From Thalassoglobus neptunius (GTDB taxonomy: Bacteria; Planctomycetota; Planctomycetia; Planctomycetales; Planctomycetaceae), in NCBI RefSeq assembly GCF_007859735.1, contig NZ_SIHI01000007.1, forward strand, positions 40,855-104,854: a DNA stretch of 64,000 nt, read 5' to 3'. The notes beneath the pieces were generated by a model. The model saw nothing but the letters and a program-made list of their open reading frames with translations. It searched no databases and was not told where the DNA came from. This document shows positions 8,803 through 18,249 of this stretch, in pieces. The translations under genes were made by a program, and so were the position numbers. The first letter of the stretch is position 1; every line of letters starts with the position of its first letter.

Positions 8803-9552
8803 TCACTCGGTCGTATGACCGACACGCATCACTTCAGGAGAACTCTCAATGACGTTCTCGAACTGTGCGGACGCATTGGAATCGGGCAAAAAGTCTTTGA
8901 GTTTCGGTGACAAAGCTCGAACCTGGTCAATGCTCTCTGCGGGCACTGTTTTGAGAAGCAGCAAGAATTCCGACATCGCCACTGTTTGTTCGATCTCTTC
9001 CATCAACAATCGCTTCTCATTTTCCGTCATTTCGGCTTCCGGGTGATCATGGCGCCGTTTTAGATGAGCGAGCCGTTCTCCGAGCTTTCGTTCGGTCGCG
9101 AGAACGGGAATCTCATGACGAATGGAAGAAGCCGCCCACGCAAGACTGATGCGGGTCGCCAGAGCAGCGAAGAGTTCAGGATCCACGCCCATTTGCTCGA
9201 ATCGTCGGGCAAGTTCCGGATTTTCGCACCAGGTTTCTCCCAGGGCCTTCATATCCAGAGCACTTCGGTATTCGTCTCGGATGAATTTGATGAGTTCGTC
9301 GGAGTTGAAATCCTCTGCCCCTCGAAAATCGACGGAGCTCGACGAAAAATCCGGAACCGATCGGTCAGGAAGATTCTCGACGATGGTCGTAAAAGCAGAA
9401 AGTTCTCCGGAGGTCAGTGGAGTTGACCATTCCTGAGTTCCCAGCTCAACGCGTGGAAGTGATGCAGGCGCGGGTGCTTCTCCCCCCTGCTCTGCCTGTC
9501 CGCATCCCAACGAAACAACCAACGCCATCAGTAATAGAACTCTGCATCCCAT
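8803..9552 (-). CDS. Putative lipoprotein, unknown function
   Basis: 249 residues. The N-terminus is a short hydrophobic signal ending in VVSLGC (Cys17), a plausible though not classical lipobox, followed by a Gly/Glu/Ala/Pro linker. The mature part is mostly helical and charged, with no motif I recognise; it includes a Lys/Arg/His-rich helix pair (about 150-185). Likely anchored to a membrane facing the periplasm. It lies between the BBP7 gene and trxB on the same strand, with its own gaps, so cotranscription is uncertain. Confidence 0.75.
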   Translation of the reverse strand: MGCRVLLLMALVVSLGCGQAEQGGEAPAPASLPRVELGTQEWSTPLTSGELSAFTTIVENLPDRSVPDFSSSSVDFRGAEDFNSDELIKFIRDEYRSALDMKALGETWCENPELARRFEQMGVDPELFAALATRISLAWAASSIRHEIPVLATERKLGERLAHLKRRHDHPEAEMTENEKRLLMEEIEQTVAMSEFLLLLKTVPAESIDQVRALSPKLKDFLPDSNASAQFENVIESSPEVMRVGHTTE

Positions 9553-9587
9553 GGTTTCAGAGTTTCCTTATGTACCAAGCTTTCAGG

Positions 9588-9626
9588 GAAAAGCGAAAAG
9601 GCGGAAAGCTGTATGCTTCCCGCCTT
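9588..9626 (-). terminator. Rho-independent terminator after BBP7-family gene
   Basis: On the minus strand the stem GGCGGGAAGC-ATACA-GCTTTCCGCC (9600-9609 with 9615-9624; one G-T pair) is followed by TTTTCGCTTTT. It lies 34 bases beyond the BBP7 stop. Confidence 0.85.
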
Positions 9627-9657
9627 CCCGATTTGTGATTGTCAGTTCATAAGGTCT

Positions 9658-11292
9658 TTAGAAGCTGCAATCAAGACCAAAATTCAGCTGATGCATGTAC
9701 CACTCTTCGCGATCGGTATCGATTTTTGGATAGAGCGGGAATCCTCTCCACTCGATCGAATCGGCTGGTCGGGCCACGGCTCCGATCCAGGTGAATGTGT
9801 AACCGAACCGGAAAGAACTGTGCTCCAGGGCAGAAATGTTCCTGATGAGCGGCAGGCTTCGGAAGGCTGCGAACTCTGCCATCACCGATTGCTGGAAGAA
9901 TGGTGAGACATGTGTGGATGACTTTTCGTCGCTGAACTCAGACTGGTTCGCCGGGTTGAGCATTCGCGGATCGAGAATGTTCACGAAACGTGCATCGTAG
10001 AGTGGATCACCGATATTGTTCCCTGACATATCGATCGATTCATGATTCGCGTTCACACCGAGAATTGTCTCCGCCCAGGCTTTGAAGCTTGCGTCGTCAT
10101 CTCCGAGGTCGATTCGGAAACCAGCTTCCGGACCGGCAATATGACTGGTGACTCCATTATCGAGTCGGGCATCATACTGATCGTAGAGGCGGACGATGCT
10201 GTTCGTTTCTGGTCGATAGGTTTCCTCATCGAGCGTGTAGGTAAACCCACTGTCGATTCCGTGGAAGCGGAACTGCTCTTTCAGGTAGGTGTACCGAGCC
10301 CCAATCATCGGGCGAATCTTCACTCCGCCGCGATTGTAAACCGGCTGAGTGTAAAGGCTCAGATTGGTACCCCCTGCTTCGGTTTTCTGTTCCACTTCGA
10401 AGAGAACGTCAAACTTGGCTGATGTTCCGAGACCAAAGTCCGGGAAGACAGGCTCTCCGTTATAAAGGGGAACGACACCGTGAATGAGGAGGTTCTGACC
10501 ATCCAGAATGAGTGTCAGGTCCTGGCTCACAGGCACCCCATTGATGTGGGTTGCCCCTTTCTTGAATGAGCCTGTGTCTTCAAACGCCCACCAGCCATTT
10601 GCCATCAGGCCGGTGCCGTCTTCGTTCTCGTATCCCCAGCGAATCTGAGTTCCGAGCGTGCTTGTCGGACTATCAATGTCTCCGCTGTTGCGGGGAGGAT
10701 AGAAATATCCGTTAATCTGTCCATTGAACACGTTGGCATTCGTATCCAGAGCCGGTGCGAGGAAGATTCTTCGACTCACTGCGAAGAAACCTTCGACATC
10801 CGGGCTGAGGTTCGGAACGCTCGGGTATTCGTAGATCGTGTCGATCGGAACCCCGATTGGGCGTTGGGTATCGAAGTTTGCCAGTGGGGCAAACGGCGAG
10901 CCGATGAGGGCATCGCCTGCATCGCGGAACTGAACAGACATCAGTTCGACGGAGCCGAAATACTTCCGTTGACGGTAGAAGATATTCCGGAACCACAACC
11001 CGTCCTGGCTGACATGTTGATCCATGCCAACATTCGGCGGGTAGAATGGGCTAATCGCTGGCCACGGTTGGTACCCTTGGGGAGCGTTCTGTGGATAGAT
11101 CGCTGTAGGGTCCGTTGCCAGGTGTGGTGGGTATTGGGGCATCATGGGCCCTCCCCCAGGCCCCGGGGCGACATAGGCTCCCGGCGGGGGTGCCGGTCCC
11201 GGTGGAACGGGCGATTGGCCTGATGTCTCAGTTTGAACAGTAGCCAGCATGAGTGCGCTGGCAACCGCCTTTATCCAGGGCTGAATCCGCAT
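9658..11292 (-). CDS. BBP7 family outer-membrane beta-barrel protein
   Basis: 544 residues. The family is an abundant planctomycete outer-membrane barrel family of unknown cargo. The start at 11292 (MRIQPWIKAVASAL) gives a clean signal peptide and is preceded by AAGGA at good spacing; an in-frame ATG at 11322 lacks a ribosome site. A Pro/Gly-rich linker (about 30-85) precedes a region of alternating polar/hydrophobic strands, with the conserved SVELMSVQFRDAGDALIGSPF start, an AGPEAGFRIDLGD strand and a C-terminal aromatic residue (LNFGLDCSF), as expected of barrels. It has its own terminator and a 12-bp direct repeat upstream. Confidence 0.85.
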   Translation of the reverse strand: MRIQPWIKAVASALMLATVQTETSGQSPVPPGPAPPPGAYVAPGPGGGPMMPQYPPHLATDPTAIYPQNAPQGYQPWPAISPFYPPNVGMDQHVSQDGLWFRNIFYRQRKYFGSVELMSVQFRDAGDALIGSPFAPLANFDTQRPIGVPIDTIYEYPSVPNLSPDVEGFFAVSRRIFLAPALDTNANVFNGQINGYFYPPRNSGDIDSPTSTLGTQIRWGYENEDGTGLMANGWWAFEDTGSFKKGATHINGVPVSQDLTLILDGQNLLIHGVVPLYNGEPVFPDFGLGTSAKFDVLFEVEQKTEAGGTNLSLYTQPVYNRGGVKIRPMIGARYTYLKEQFRFHGIDSGFTYTLDEETYRPETNSIVRLYDQYDARLDNGVTSHIAGPEAGFRIDLGDDDASFKAWAETILGVNANHESIDMSGNNIGDPLYDARFVNILDPRMLNPANQSEFSDEKSSTHVSPFFQQSVMAEFAAFRSLPLIRNISALEHSSFRFGYTFTWIGAVARPADSIEWRGFPLYPKIDTDREEWYMHQLNFGLDCSF

Positions 11293-11861
11293 CAGTACGT
11301 CCTTGACAGGTTGGCCGACCATCGGCGTGCTCGAGTGAGCCGGCCGACGAGCCAGGAATAGACCTTTATTCCCTCAACGTCATTCATCACTACACGACAT
11401 CGAATCTCTGATGAATTCGACGGCGCAGTGAGGAATAGACCTGATGCTCTTATCGGATCAGAGATTTGGGAAACTGTACCGATTATGTTGCTTGTGTGGA
11501 TTTTTCCCCATCTGCAACTCGTGCGAGACGTATCGATTATCCGCAGACTGCGTTTTTCTGGTCCTCAACGACCGGAGAACCCCACTGCCCTGCCCTGTGA
11601 ATTCCCTGAGTTTCGTCCGCCGTCACCGATCCTCAGGCGAAATTTGTGTGACGGAAGTGAAGACTTCTCTGCGACAAGCGGTCTTCTGCGGCTCAATTGA
11701 ACCTCATTGAATATGGCTGAACAACGTCGAATACGGCTCTGACCACATGAAACTCGCCTTACGAGTTTATTTCCCCTCAGAAAAGACGGGTATGAGCATC
11801 CGGCAGTTGTCGCCAAATCGGTTCGATCCCGCTAGCATGGGGACCCGATGCGGCTCGCGGA
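11293..11861. other. Divergent upstream region of BBP7 and moxR genes
   Basis: 569 bases between the start of the BBP7 gene (-) and the moxR-type gene (+). It holds two copies of AGGAATAGACCT (11354-11365 and 11431-11442). I see no coding region and no convincing -35/-10 pair. Confidence 0.5.
11354..11442. repeat. 12-bp direct repeat pair upstream of BBP7 gene
   Basis: AGGAATAGACCT occurs at 11354-11365 and again at 11431-11442, 77 bases apart, both in the leader/promoter region of the minus-strand BBP7 gene. The unit is partly palindromic (AGG...CCT). Possible regulator sites. Confidence 0.55.
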
Positions 11862-12938
11862 ATGAGTCGCTTTCGCGTTCCAATTCATCCACCGAACAAT
11901 CCCGGCTCAGTGAGGAATCCCTTGGCGACCGAGAAGCGTGATTTCGACGAGTTTCTTGAGAAGTTCAAAAAACACCATGACCTGATGGTGGACGAACTCC
12001 ACAAGGTCATCGTGGGGCAGGATGCCGTCATCGAGCAAATCCTGTCGGCAATTTTCACCGGTGGACACTGTTTGCTCGTGGGGGTTCCCGGACTGGCGAA
12101 AACGTTGGTCGTCAGCACGATTGCCCGAATTCTGGATGTCGAATTCCGCCGAATCCAGTTCACCCCCGACTTAATGCCTTCCGACATCACCGGGACAAAC
12201 GTTCTGGAAGAGTCGGAAACCGGGCAGAGAAACTTTCGATTCGTTCAGGGTCCGGTTTTTACCAACATTCTCCTGGCGGACGAAATCAACCGAACGCCGC
12301 CGAAAACGCAAGCGGCTCTTTTGCAGGCGATGCAGGAACGAGAAGTTACAGCGGGTCAGCAGACCTACGATCTGCCGGACCCATTCTTCGTCATCGCGAC
12401 TCAGAACCCGATCGAGCAAGAGGGAACCTATCCCCTTCCCGAAGCCCAACTCGACCGCTTCATGTTCAACATCAAGGTCGATTACCCAAACGTTGAAGAG
12501 GAAGAGCAAATCCTCACAATGACAACGCGCGGGGAAAAGGCCGAAGTTCGCAAGGTGCTCTCCGCAAAGTCAATCCAGTATCTGCAGCGACAGATTAATC
12601 AGATCGAAATCGCTCCCATTATTGTTACTTATGTCGCAAGACTCGTTCGAGCGACCCGTCCGCACGATTCCAGTTCCCCGAGTTTCGTCCGCGAGTTGAT
12701 TGATTGGGGAGCCGGTCCGAGAGCTGGACAATACCTGATTCATGGGGCCCGTGCGGTCGCAGCGATGGATGGACGTCCCACGATTTCGTTCGAAGACGTT
12801 CGTCGAGTCGCGATTCCCGTTCTTCGGCACCGAATCTCGCCGAACTTCCAGGCTCAGGCTGAAGGATACGATTCCGATACCATCATCCATCGCCTTCTGG
12901 AAGAAGTCAGCGAGCCCAATGTTCCCAAATACAGCTAA
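11862..12938 (+). CDS. MoxR-family AAA+ ATPase
   Basis: 358 residues from the first ATG. MoxR ATPases act as chaperones that mature enzyme complexes or envelope stress proteins, often with VWA partners. Walker A GVPGLAKT, Walker B ILLADEINRTPP, sensor FFVIATQNPIEQEGTYPLPEAQLDRF and the C-terminal lid are all present, so it should hydrolyse ATP. A TTG at 11922 sits behind GAGGAA at good spacing and removes 20 weakly conserved residues; it may be the true start. The usual DUF58/VWA partner genes do not follow; instead a 614-base gap and an unrelated HTH-receiver gene come next. Confidence 0.93.
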   Translation: MSRFRVPIHPPNNPGSVRNPLATEKRDFDEFLEKFKKHHDLMVDELHKVIVGQDAVIEQILSAIFTGGHCLLVGVPGLAKTLVVSTIARILDVEFRRIQFTPDLMPSDITGTNVLEESETGQRNFRFVQGPVFTNILLADEINRTPPKTQAALLQAMQEREVTAGQQTYDLPDPFFVIATQNPIEQEGTYPLPEAQLDRFMFNIKVDYPNVEEEEQILTMTTRGEKAEVRKVLSAKSIQYLQRQINQIEIAPIIVTYVARLVRATRPHDSSSPSFVRELIDWGAGPRAGQYLIHGARAVAAMDGRPTISFEDVRRVAIPVLRHRISPNFQAQAEGYDSDTIIHRLLEEVSEPNVPKYS

Positions 12939-13552
12939 GCCATAGTGTCCCAAAACACAGCTGAGCCGTTTTGATGGCCTCCTGAACTTGCGAGAAGCTT
13001 TCTCTCTCGCAAAAACGCTGGAAAACCGCGTATCAACATTCGGATGTTCGCAACGCCGATCACGTCGACACTGTCGAACTCGCTGTAAGCAAGTGGCTCG
13101 ATTCTGTGCGATTACTGAAACTCCGAGCTGCAACGACTTCCGGTGCGTGGACTGGGAATCGGTCCATGTGTGGGGAGCAGTTTTTCGAGAATTTCAGTAG
13201 TCGACCGGACTGCTCACGGCCTGAATTGCCCCCCATCGGTAAGTGGTTTCGCCGAAGGAAACTTAGGCGAAATACAGCATTTACCCTCTCTAAGACACTT
13301 TAAGAAGCTTAACAAACAACGGTAACTCGGGACGCAATAATCCCCATTGACCGAATCAGCAGGATAGATACAATCGGTTTAAGTGTGAAAGTCGGTAAGA
13401 TCGACACTACTGGTAGACCGAACAAGCTTGGCGAACCTTCATGGAATGAAGAACGGCCAGAGACGAGTGGTCGACACGCATTGAGGACAACCTCATGGTT
13501 GAAACTGTCCTCAATGATCGTCGCCGCTGTTGAAACCAACGGAGGGACCTGT
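12939..13552. other. 614-bp intergenic region before the HTH-receiver gene
   Basis: Contains a perfect 8-bp hairpin (TTGCGAGA at 12988-12995 with TCTCGCAA at 13005-13012) downstream of the MoxR gene, not followed by T's, and the long inverted repeat at 13479-13516 listed separately. No coding region recognised. Confidence 0.5.
13479..13516 (+). promoter_or_regulatory. 11-bp perfect inverted repeat upstream of HTH-receiver gene
   Basis: CATTGAGGACA (13479-13489) and its exact reverse complement (13506-13516) flank a 16-base spacer that itself can fold (ACC-TCAT-GGT). The element ends 36 bases before the ATG at 13553. It could be an operator for the encoded DNA-binding protein or a leader hairpin in the mRNA. 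Confidence 0.6.
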
Positions 13553-14131
13553 ATGAAAACTGTTTTCACAACTGGTGAGGCTGCCAAAATCTGCAAAGTC
13601 AGCCAGCAAACCATCATCCGCTGCTTTGACTCGGGCCAGCTGAAGGGCTTTCGCGTTCCCGGTTCTCGATTCCGCCGCATCCCGCGTGACGTGCTTTACA
13701 AGTTCATGAAGGACAACGGAATTCCAACCGATGCCTTGGAAAGCGGAAAACGCAAGGCGTTGGTCGTCGACGATGATCAGGATCTGGTCGATTTGATGAC
13801 AGATGTCCTGGAGTCAGACGGTCGATTCGAAGTTCGGGCGGTCAATAACGGGTTCGACGCCGGGATGATGGTCAAGGAATACCGTCCTGACGTGATCGTT
13901 CTCGACGTCATGCTTCCTGATATTAACGGGAAAGAAGTCTGCCAGAGAGTTCGAAGCGACTCGACCCTCGACGATGTCAAAATCATCTGCATCTCGGGAA
14001 TGGTCGAAGCTGACAAGATCGACGAACTGAAAGCATCCGGCGCGAACGATTTTCTTCAAAAGCCATTTGAAATGGAAACAGTATTGCAGCGCGTTTGCAA
14101 GCTTCTGGATCTGTCCCTCAATGCTGGCTAA
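13553..14131 (+). CDS. HTH (excisionase/MerR-like) plus receiver-domain response regulator
   Basis: 192 residues from the ATG at 13553, which has GGAGGG upstream; the longer frame to 13385 has no such site. Residues 1-60 form a helix-turn-helix of the excisionase/MerR type (TTGEAAKICKVSQQTIIRCFDSGQLKGFRVPGSRFRRIPR). Residues 67-188 are a receiver domain with acidic pair Asp73-Asp74, phosphoacceptor Asp118 in VLDVMLPD, Ser148 and Lys170. The order, DNA-binding domain before receiver, is the reverse of most response regulators. A histidine kinase gene follows 285 bases downstream and is the likely partner. Confidence 0.9.
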   Translation: MKTVFTTGEAAKICKVSQQTIIRCFDSGQLKGFRVPGSRFRRIPRDVLYKFMKDNGIPTDALESGKRKALVVDDDQDLVDLMTDVLESDGRFEVRAVNNGFDAGMMVKEYRPDVIVLDVMLPDINGKEVCQRVRSDSTLDDVKIICISGMVEADKIDELKASGANDFLQKPFEMETVLQRVCKLLDLSLNAG

Positions 14132-14416
14132 TCGATAAGCCAGCACAGTGACTGTTGAGATCATCGAGTTAGAAGCGGGCCGCTTCCTGCGCAAGTTCCG
14201 ATTTCAAATGCCTGTTTCAATTGTCAGTCGAGCCCACAGCTCGCGCGATGGTTCTATGCACCGACTTTCCGAATTGCATCAGCGAAACGTTGGTTCGCCA
14301 ATCGACTTTGCGATGGACCGAAAACGCGATGCACAGGTGAGAGCAACAAGCTCTCAATCAACACCGTGAGCATTATCCCGTGTGTTTCCGATCAGGTCGT
14401 GAAATGGAGGTCGGTT

Positions 14417-15529
14417 GTGCAACAGAGTCAGCCGACATCAGAACATCCCACAGTCCTGGAGTTTCTTGAGTCGACGCTTCCGTTCGAGAACGCAAGAGAG
14501 TTGAGAATCAAGATCCTCAACGCATGGAAAACGTTCCGCCCCAATTCACCCTGTGCGCTTCTCTGGAAAAACCCATTCACGACAACTGCCGAGTTACTGA
14601 TCGTTGATGAACGGGAAACGCCCGACGAGATGGCATTTCCTGTGAGCGACAGAACTGCTTCTCTCACAGCGAGTCTGCCGGAGTCGAATCCAGTTCTGAA
14701 TGAATTGAACTGGATTGAACTCGAAGTCGAAAGGAAGTCGATTGGCTTCCTGGGACTCGACGAGCCATCTTCTTCACTCGCATCGTCAGAGATCGTCTCA
14801 GCTACGGCGAGATTGCTGGCCGTCAGCCAAAGCTGGGAGAACACGCTTACAGAAGCGCGGCTGAGCTCGCTTGCCGAATACGCAGCTGCGGCTGGTCATG
14901 AAATCAACAATCCACTTGCTGCGATCAAGGGCCGCACCGAACAACTCATCAAGGGTGAACAGCACCCGGAGCGACAACAGTGGCTGCAAACAATTGGTGC
15001 GCAAACTCTTCGAATTCGCGACATGATCGGCGACAGCATGCTGTTCGCTCGCCCCCCTGCCCCGAAATTCGAACGTCTCAATCTCACAGAACTCGTTGAA
15101 AGCGCGATCTCTCACTTCTCTGACGAATTCGCTCGTCGACAGATCTCCCTGTGGGGGAACCGCCACAAGATGGTCCCCGTCGACGGTGATCCACTCCAAT
15201 TAACGCAAGTAGTTGCCGAACTGACTCGAAACTCTCTTAATGCAATGGAAGAATCCGGAAAGCTGATCGTTGACTGTCTTCCGGAAGTGATCGATGAGCG
15301 CCCCTTCGCAATTCTCCGAATGATCGACGACGGAGTCGGTTTCAGTGAAAGCGAACGAAGATTTTGCTTTGACCCTTTCTATTCGGGGCGGCAAGCTGGT
15401 CGCGGTCTCGGTTTCGGACTTTCCAAAGCGTGGCGGATTATTCAGATGCATAGTGGGCAGCTGATTCTCTCGAACCAAAAGTCAGACGTGACCGAGTTTG
15501 TCATTTCCCTTCCGTCGACCTCGGAGTGA
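14417..15529 (+). CDS. Histidine kinase
   Basis: 370 residues from a GTG at 14417, chosen because GGAGGT lies five bases upstream; a GTG at 14366 is in frame but has no such site. No membrane helix is visible, so it is probably cytoplasmic. The N-terminal 140 residues resemble no sensor domain I can name. The dimerisation helix carries AAAAGHEINNPLAAIKG with the phosphorylated His161. The ATPase domain shows the N box (ELTRNSLNAMEE), G1 (DDGVGFS) and G2 (GRGLGFGLSK). Likely phosphorylates the HTH-receiver protein encoded just upstream. Confidence 0.92.
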   Translation: MQQSQPTSEHPTVLEFLESTLPFENARELRIKILNAWKTFRPNSPCALLWKNPFTTTAELLIVDERETPDEMAFPVSDRTASLTASLPESNPVLNELNWIELEVERKSIGFLGLDEPSSSLASSEIVSATARLLAVSQSWENTLTEARLSSLAEYAAAAGHEINNPLAAIKGRTEQLIKGEQHPERQQWLQTIGAQTLRIRDMIGDSMLFARPPAPKFERLNLTELVESAISHFSDEFARRQISLWGNRHKMVPVDGDPLQLTQVVAELTRNSLNAMEESGKLIVDCLPEVIDERPFAILRMIDDGVGFSESERRFCFDPFYSGRQAGRGLGFGLSKAWRIIQMHSGQLILSNQKSDVTEFVISLPSTSE

Positions 15530-15795
15530 TTTGATTCTGGTCTCGAAGCAAGTCAAACTGGCTGAATTGTGCAGAGTACACTTTCATGCTATCTCTGCAC
15601 TCGCCTGATCTCATTGCTATTAATGTCTGCTGCTTTCGCGCGTGCGAATCGCTGCATTCCAGAAATGAAGATGCTCATGTGCATCCGAGAGACCAACACG
15701 GATCAGCCCTCATTTCCGTTGTGACGTTTGCGTCATCAAGAGTGAGCGATGATCAACCTTTGTTGTTTTCTTAATGAAGAGGAAGTTGACGCCGC

Positions 15796-18069
15796 GTGAC
15801 ACGATCCAGCGCTCGCTCCAATCCAGCCCCCAACGAAATTCCCCCGCCCCTCTGGGAAACTGTTGTTCTCGTGGGACTGTTCCAGTGCCGTTTCTTTGTT
15901 CCGACAGAAGGCGCCGAACTGGGAGGAACCCTCTGGCTGGCGATGGCCTGGTTTGGATTCGCCGCTCTCACACTCTGGTTGAAGTCGAGAGAGAAAGAAC
16001 CTCTGCTTTGGACTCCACACTGGAGTGACCTCGCGATCGTGCTGGTCGTTGCTGGCCATCTTCTGTCTGCCGTCGTATTGCTGCGAACGGGAGGAAATCT
16101 CCGAGCAGCATTGAATATGGTTTGGGAGTGGACGTCCCTGCTCTGCCTCTGGGGCTTGTTCCGAACCAGTTTGCGGGACAAATTGACTGGGCGGACACTC
16201 ACAGCTGGGATTCTGACAAGTGTCATCGTGCTCTCTGGATTCGGGATCTGGCAGCACTATTTCTGGTATCCGCAGCAGGCACGAGAGCTCAACGAATTGG
16301 TCACACTTCAGGAACGAATGGAAAGAAGCGAACCGCTTTCCTCGCATGAGATCTCGCGATTCGAAGAACTCTTACAAAGCTTCGGCGCCAGCTATTCCAG
16401 TCTCGACACTCAAGGAAAACTTTCCTTCGTCGCTCGACTTCGCGATAGCGTCGAGCCGATCGGCCGATTCGCGCTCGCAAACTCACTCGCTGGGCTTCTG
16501 TGTGCAGGTGTGCTGATTCTCGCTCCGCTATTTGTTCAGAAGTTTTCGGGCTGGACGCTGGGTCAACGTCTGGCTGGGGTTGGCTTCCTCGCGCTGATTG
16601 TCCTCTGTCTCATACTGACCAAAAGTCGAACCGCGTGGATCGCGACAGGTTTCGGACTCGGTCTTGAGTCGCTGATGTTCTTCCGAAAATCGGCCGCAGG
16701 CAGATCCGAGTCGCTTAGAAAAACGCTGACGTATTCGCTCACAACTGGCGTCTTGATCGTGGCTCTCCTGACTCTGCTTGCCGTCTGGACAGGCGGACTC
16801 GATCCGGAAGTCATTTCCGAAGCTCCCAAGAGCCTTCAATATCGATTGGAGTACTGGATCGCGACGACACAAATGTTGAGCGACCACTTTGTCTTAGGAA
16901 TCGGGCCGGGGAATTTCCGCGCGAATTATCTTCACTACAAACTCCCCGGAGCGAGTGAAGAGATCATCGACCCGCACAATTTCCTTCTCGACATCTGGGC
17001 CAACGGAGGATTGCTGGCGCTTGTCGGATTGATTGTCTGGACGATGAGTATCGTTTTCTCGGGGATCATGACATCCCCTCCAAAATCAGACACCCAATCG
17101 AAATCACCTGACGAGGCTGTTCCCGGGATGTCGGTCCAATGGGTGTGCTTCGGGCTGCTCATCATCACATCTCTCTCGTTTGGCGGAATCGTCGACAATC
17201 AACTCGTCGCCCTGTTCATCTCCGCACTCATCGTTGTCTCAGTCGTCAACTGGTTGAAAATGAACGATTGCCTGACAGCGGTGACGGCAATTTGTGGACT
17301 CGTGGCGCTGTTGCTTCACTTGTTCGCGAGTGGTGGAATCGAAATGCCAGCCATCGCTCAACTTCTTCTCTTCTTCGGAGCAGTTGCCCTCAGCCAATCA
17401 ACGTCCGATCAAAAAGCACCCATCACAATTGGCCGAACTGGTCAACAAATTCTGGCCGCGTCGATGGGGATTCTTTTAGTCGGAAGTCTTTTAACGGGCG
17501 TTTTGCCTGCTCAACTCGCTGGAGCACGATTGACTTTAGGCAGCGAATCGATGTTTCAGGGAAACTCAAATTACTCCGCGAAGCTCTTCGCGCGGCACGA
17601 GTTCCTCGGGGCAGCAGCCGCTGACACTCTCGATCCCGAGCCCTATCAACTCCTTGCTCAACTCTCCTACACCTCATGGAAGAACTCCGGCCGGACCGAC
17701 GAAGACCTGTTTCAAGAGGCCGTCGATTTTCAGAACGAAGCAATCTCTCGCGATCCTCAGAATTCCACACGGTATTGGTGGCTTGGAAAGTTCTGGACGG
17801 ACCGCTTTCGGATCACGCAGTCTCAACAGGACGCAGATGAAGCTGTGAAGGCGTTCGAAAACAGTGTCGAGCGTTATCCTCACGATGCTCATCGACTCGC
17901 AGAATTCGCGATCATTTTGGAAGACACTGATCGTTCTGGAGAAAGTGTCGCTCGCCAGGCACTGGAACTTGACGATTTGAATCAGACCCGCGGACACGTC
18001 GACAAAGCACTTTCCAGTGAAATTCGGAAACGTCTGGAAGAAATTGTCAGCGGCGCCGGGACCGAATAG
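15796..18069 (+). CDS. O-antigen ligase/polymerase family membrane protein with C-terminal TPR-like region
   Basis: 757 residues starting at a GTG. More than ten hydrophobic segments span about residues 20-560, with the Wzy_C-type loop YWIATTQMLSDHFVLGIGPGNF and DPHNFLLDIWANGG, the signature of O-antigen ligases and polymerases that join glycans at the periplasmic face of the inner membrane. The last 170 residues are soluble helices reading as tetratricopeptide repeats (EAVDFQNEAISRDPQN and EAVKAFENSVERYPHD). This ligase-plus-TPR layout is seen in planctomycete exopolysaccharide-type proteins. No glycosyltransferase neighbours are present, so the substrate is unknown. Confidence 0.85.
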   Translation: MTRSSARSNPAPNEIPPPLWETVVLVGLFQCRFFVPTEGAELGGTLWLAMAWFGFAALTLWLKSREKEPLLWTPHWSDLAIVLVVAGHLLSAVVLLRTGGNLRAALNMVWEWTSLLCLWGLFRTSLRDKLTGRTLTAGILTSVIVLSGFGIWQHYFWYPQQARELNELVTLQERMERSEPLSSHEISRFEELLQSFGASYSSLDTQGKLSFVARLRDSVEPIGRFALANSLAGLLCAGVLILAPLFVQKFSGWTLGQRLAGVGFLALIVLCLILTKSRTAWIATGFGLGLESLMFFRKSAAGRSESLRKTLTYSLTTGVLIVALLTLLAVWTGGLDPEVISEAPKSLQYRLEYWIATTQMLSDHFVLGIGPGNFRANYLHYKLPGASEEIIDPHNFLLDIWANGGLLALVGLIVWTMSIVFSGIMTSPPKSDTQSKSPDEAVPGMSVQWVCFGLLIITSLSFGGIVDNQLVALFISALIVVSVVNWLKMNDCLTAVTAICGLVALLLHLFASGGIEMPAIAQLLLFFGAVALSQSTSDQKAPITIGRTGQQILAASMGILLVGSLLTGVLPAQLAGARLTLGSESMFQGNSNYSAKLFARHEFLGAAAADTLDPEPYQLLAQLSYTSWKNSGRTDEDLFQEAVDFQNEAISRDPQNSTRYWWLGKFWTDRFRITQSQQDADEAVKAFENSVERYPHDAHRLAEFAIILEDTDRSGESVARQALELDDLNQTRGHVDKALSSEIRKRLEEIVSGAGTE

Positions 18070-18249
18070 CCGGTCGGGCAATCTGTCGCAGCTTTCGAAC
18101 TTGGTTTTCACTTAGGAACTGATTCTCACGAGTCATCTTCGAGGATGTCAGCCCGAAGCGCGCATCAAATCTCTCTTTGAGCATCCGAAACAGATCTTGG
18201 GTTCGCGCCGAGTCGATCCGGCAGGTACACTCAAGGAGACTCGTTTTTC

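Noticed and set aside
15736..16347. 203-residue minus-strand open frame
   Set aside because: Antisense to the O-antigen-ligase gene, with low-complexity composition.
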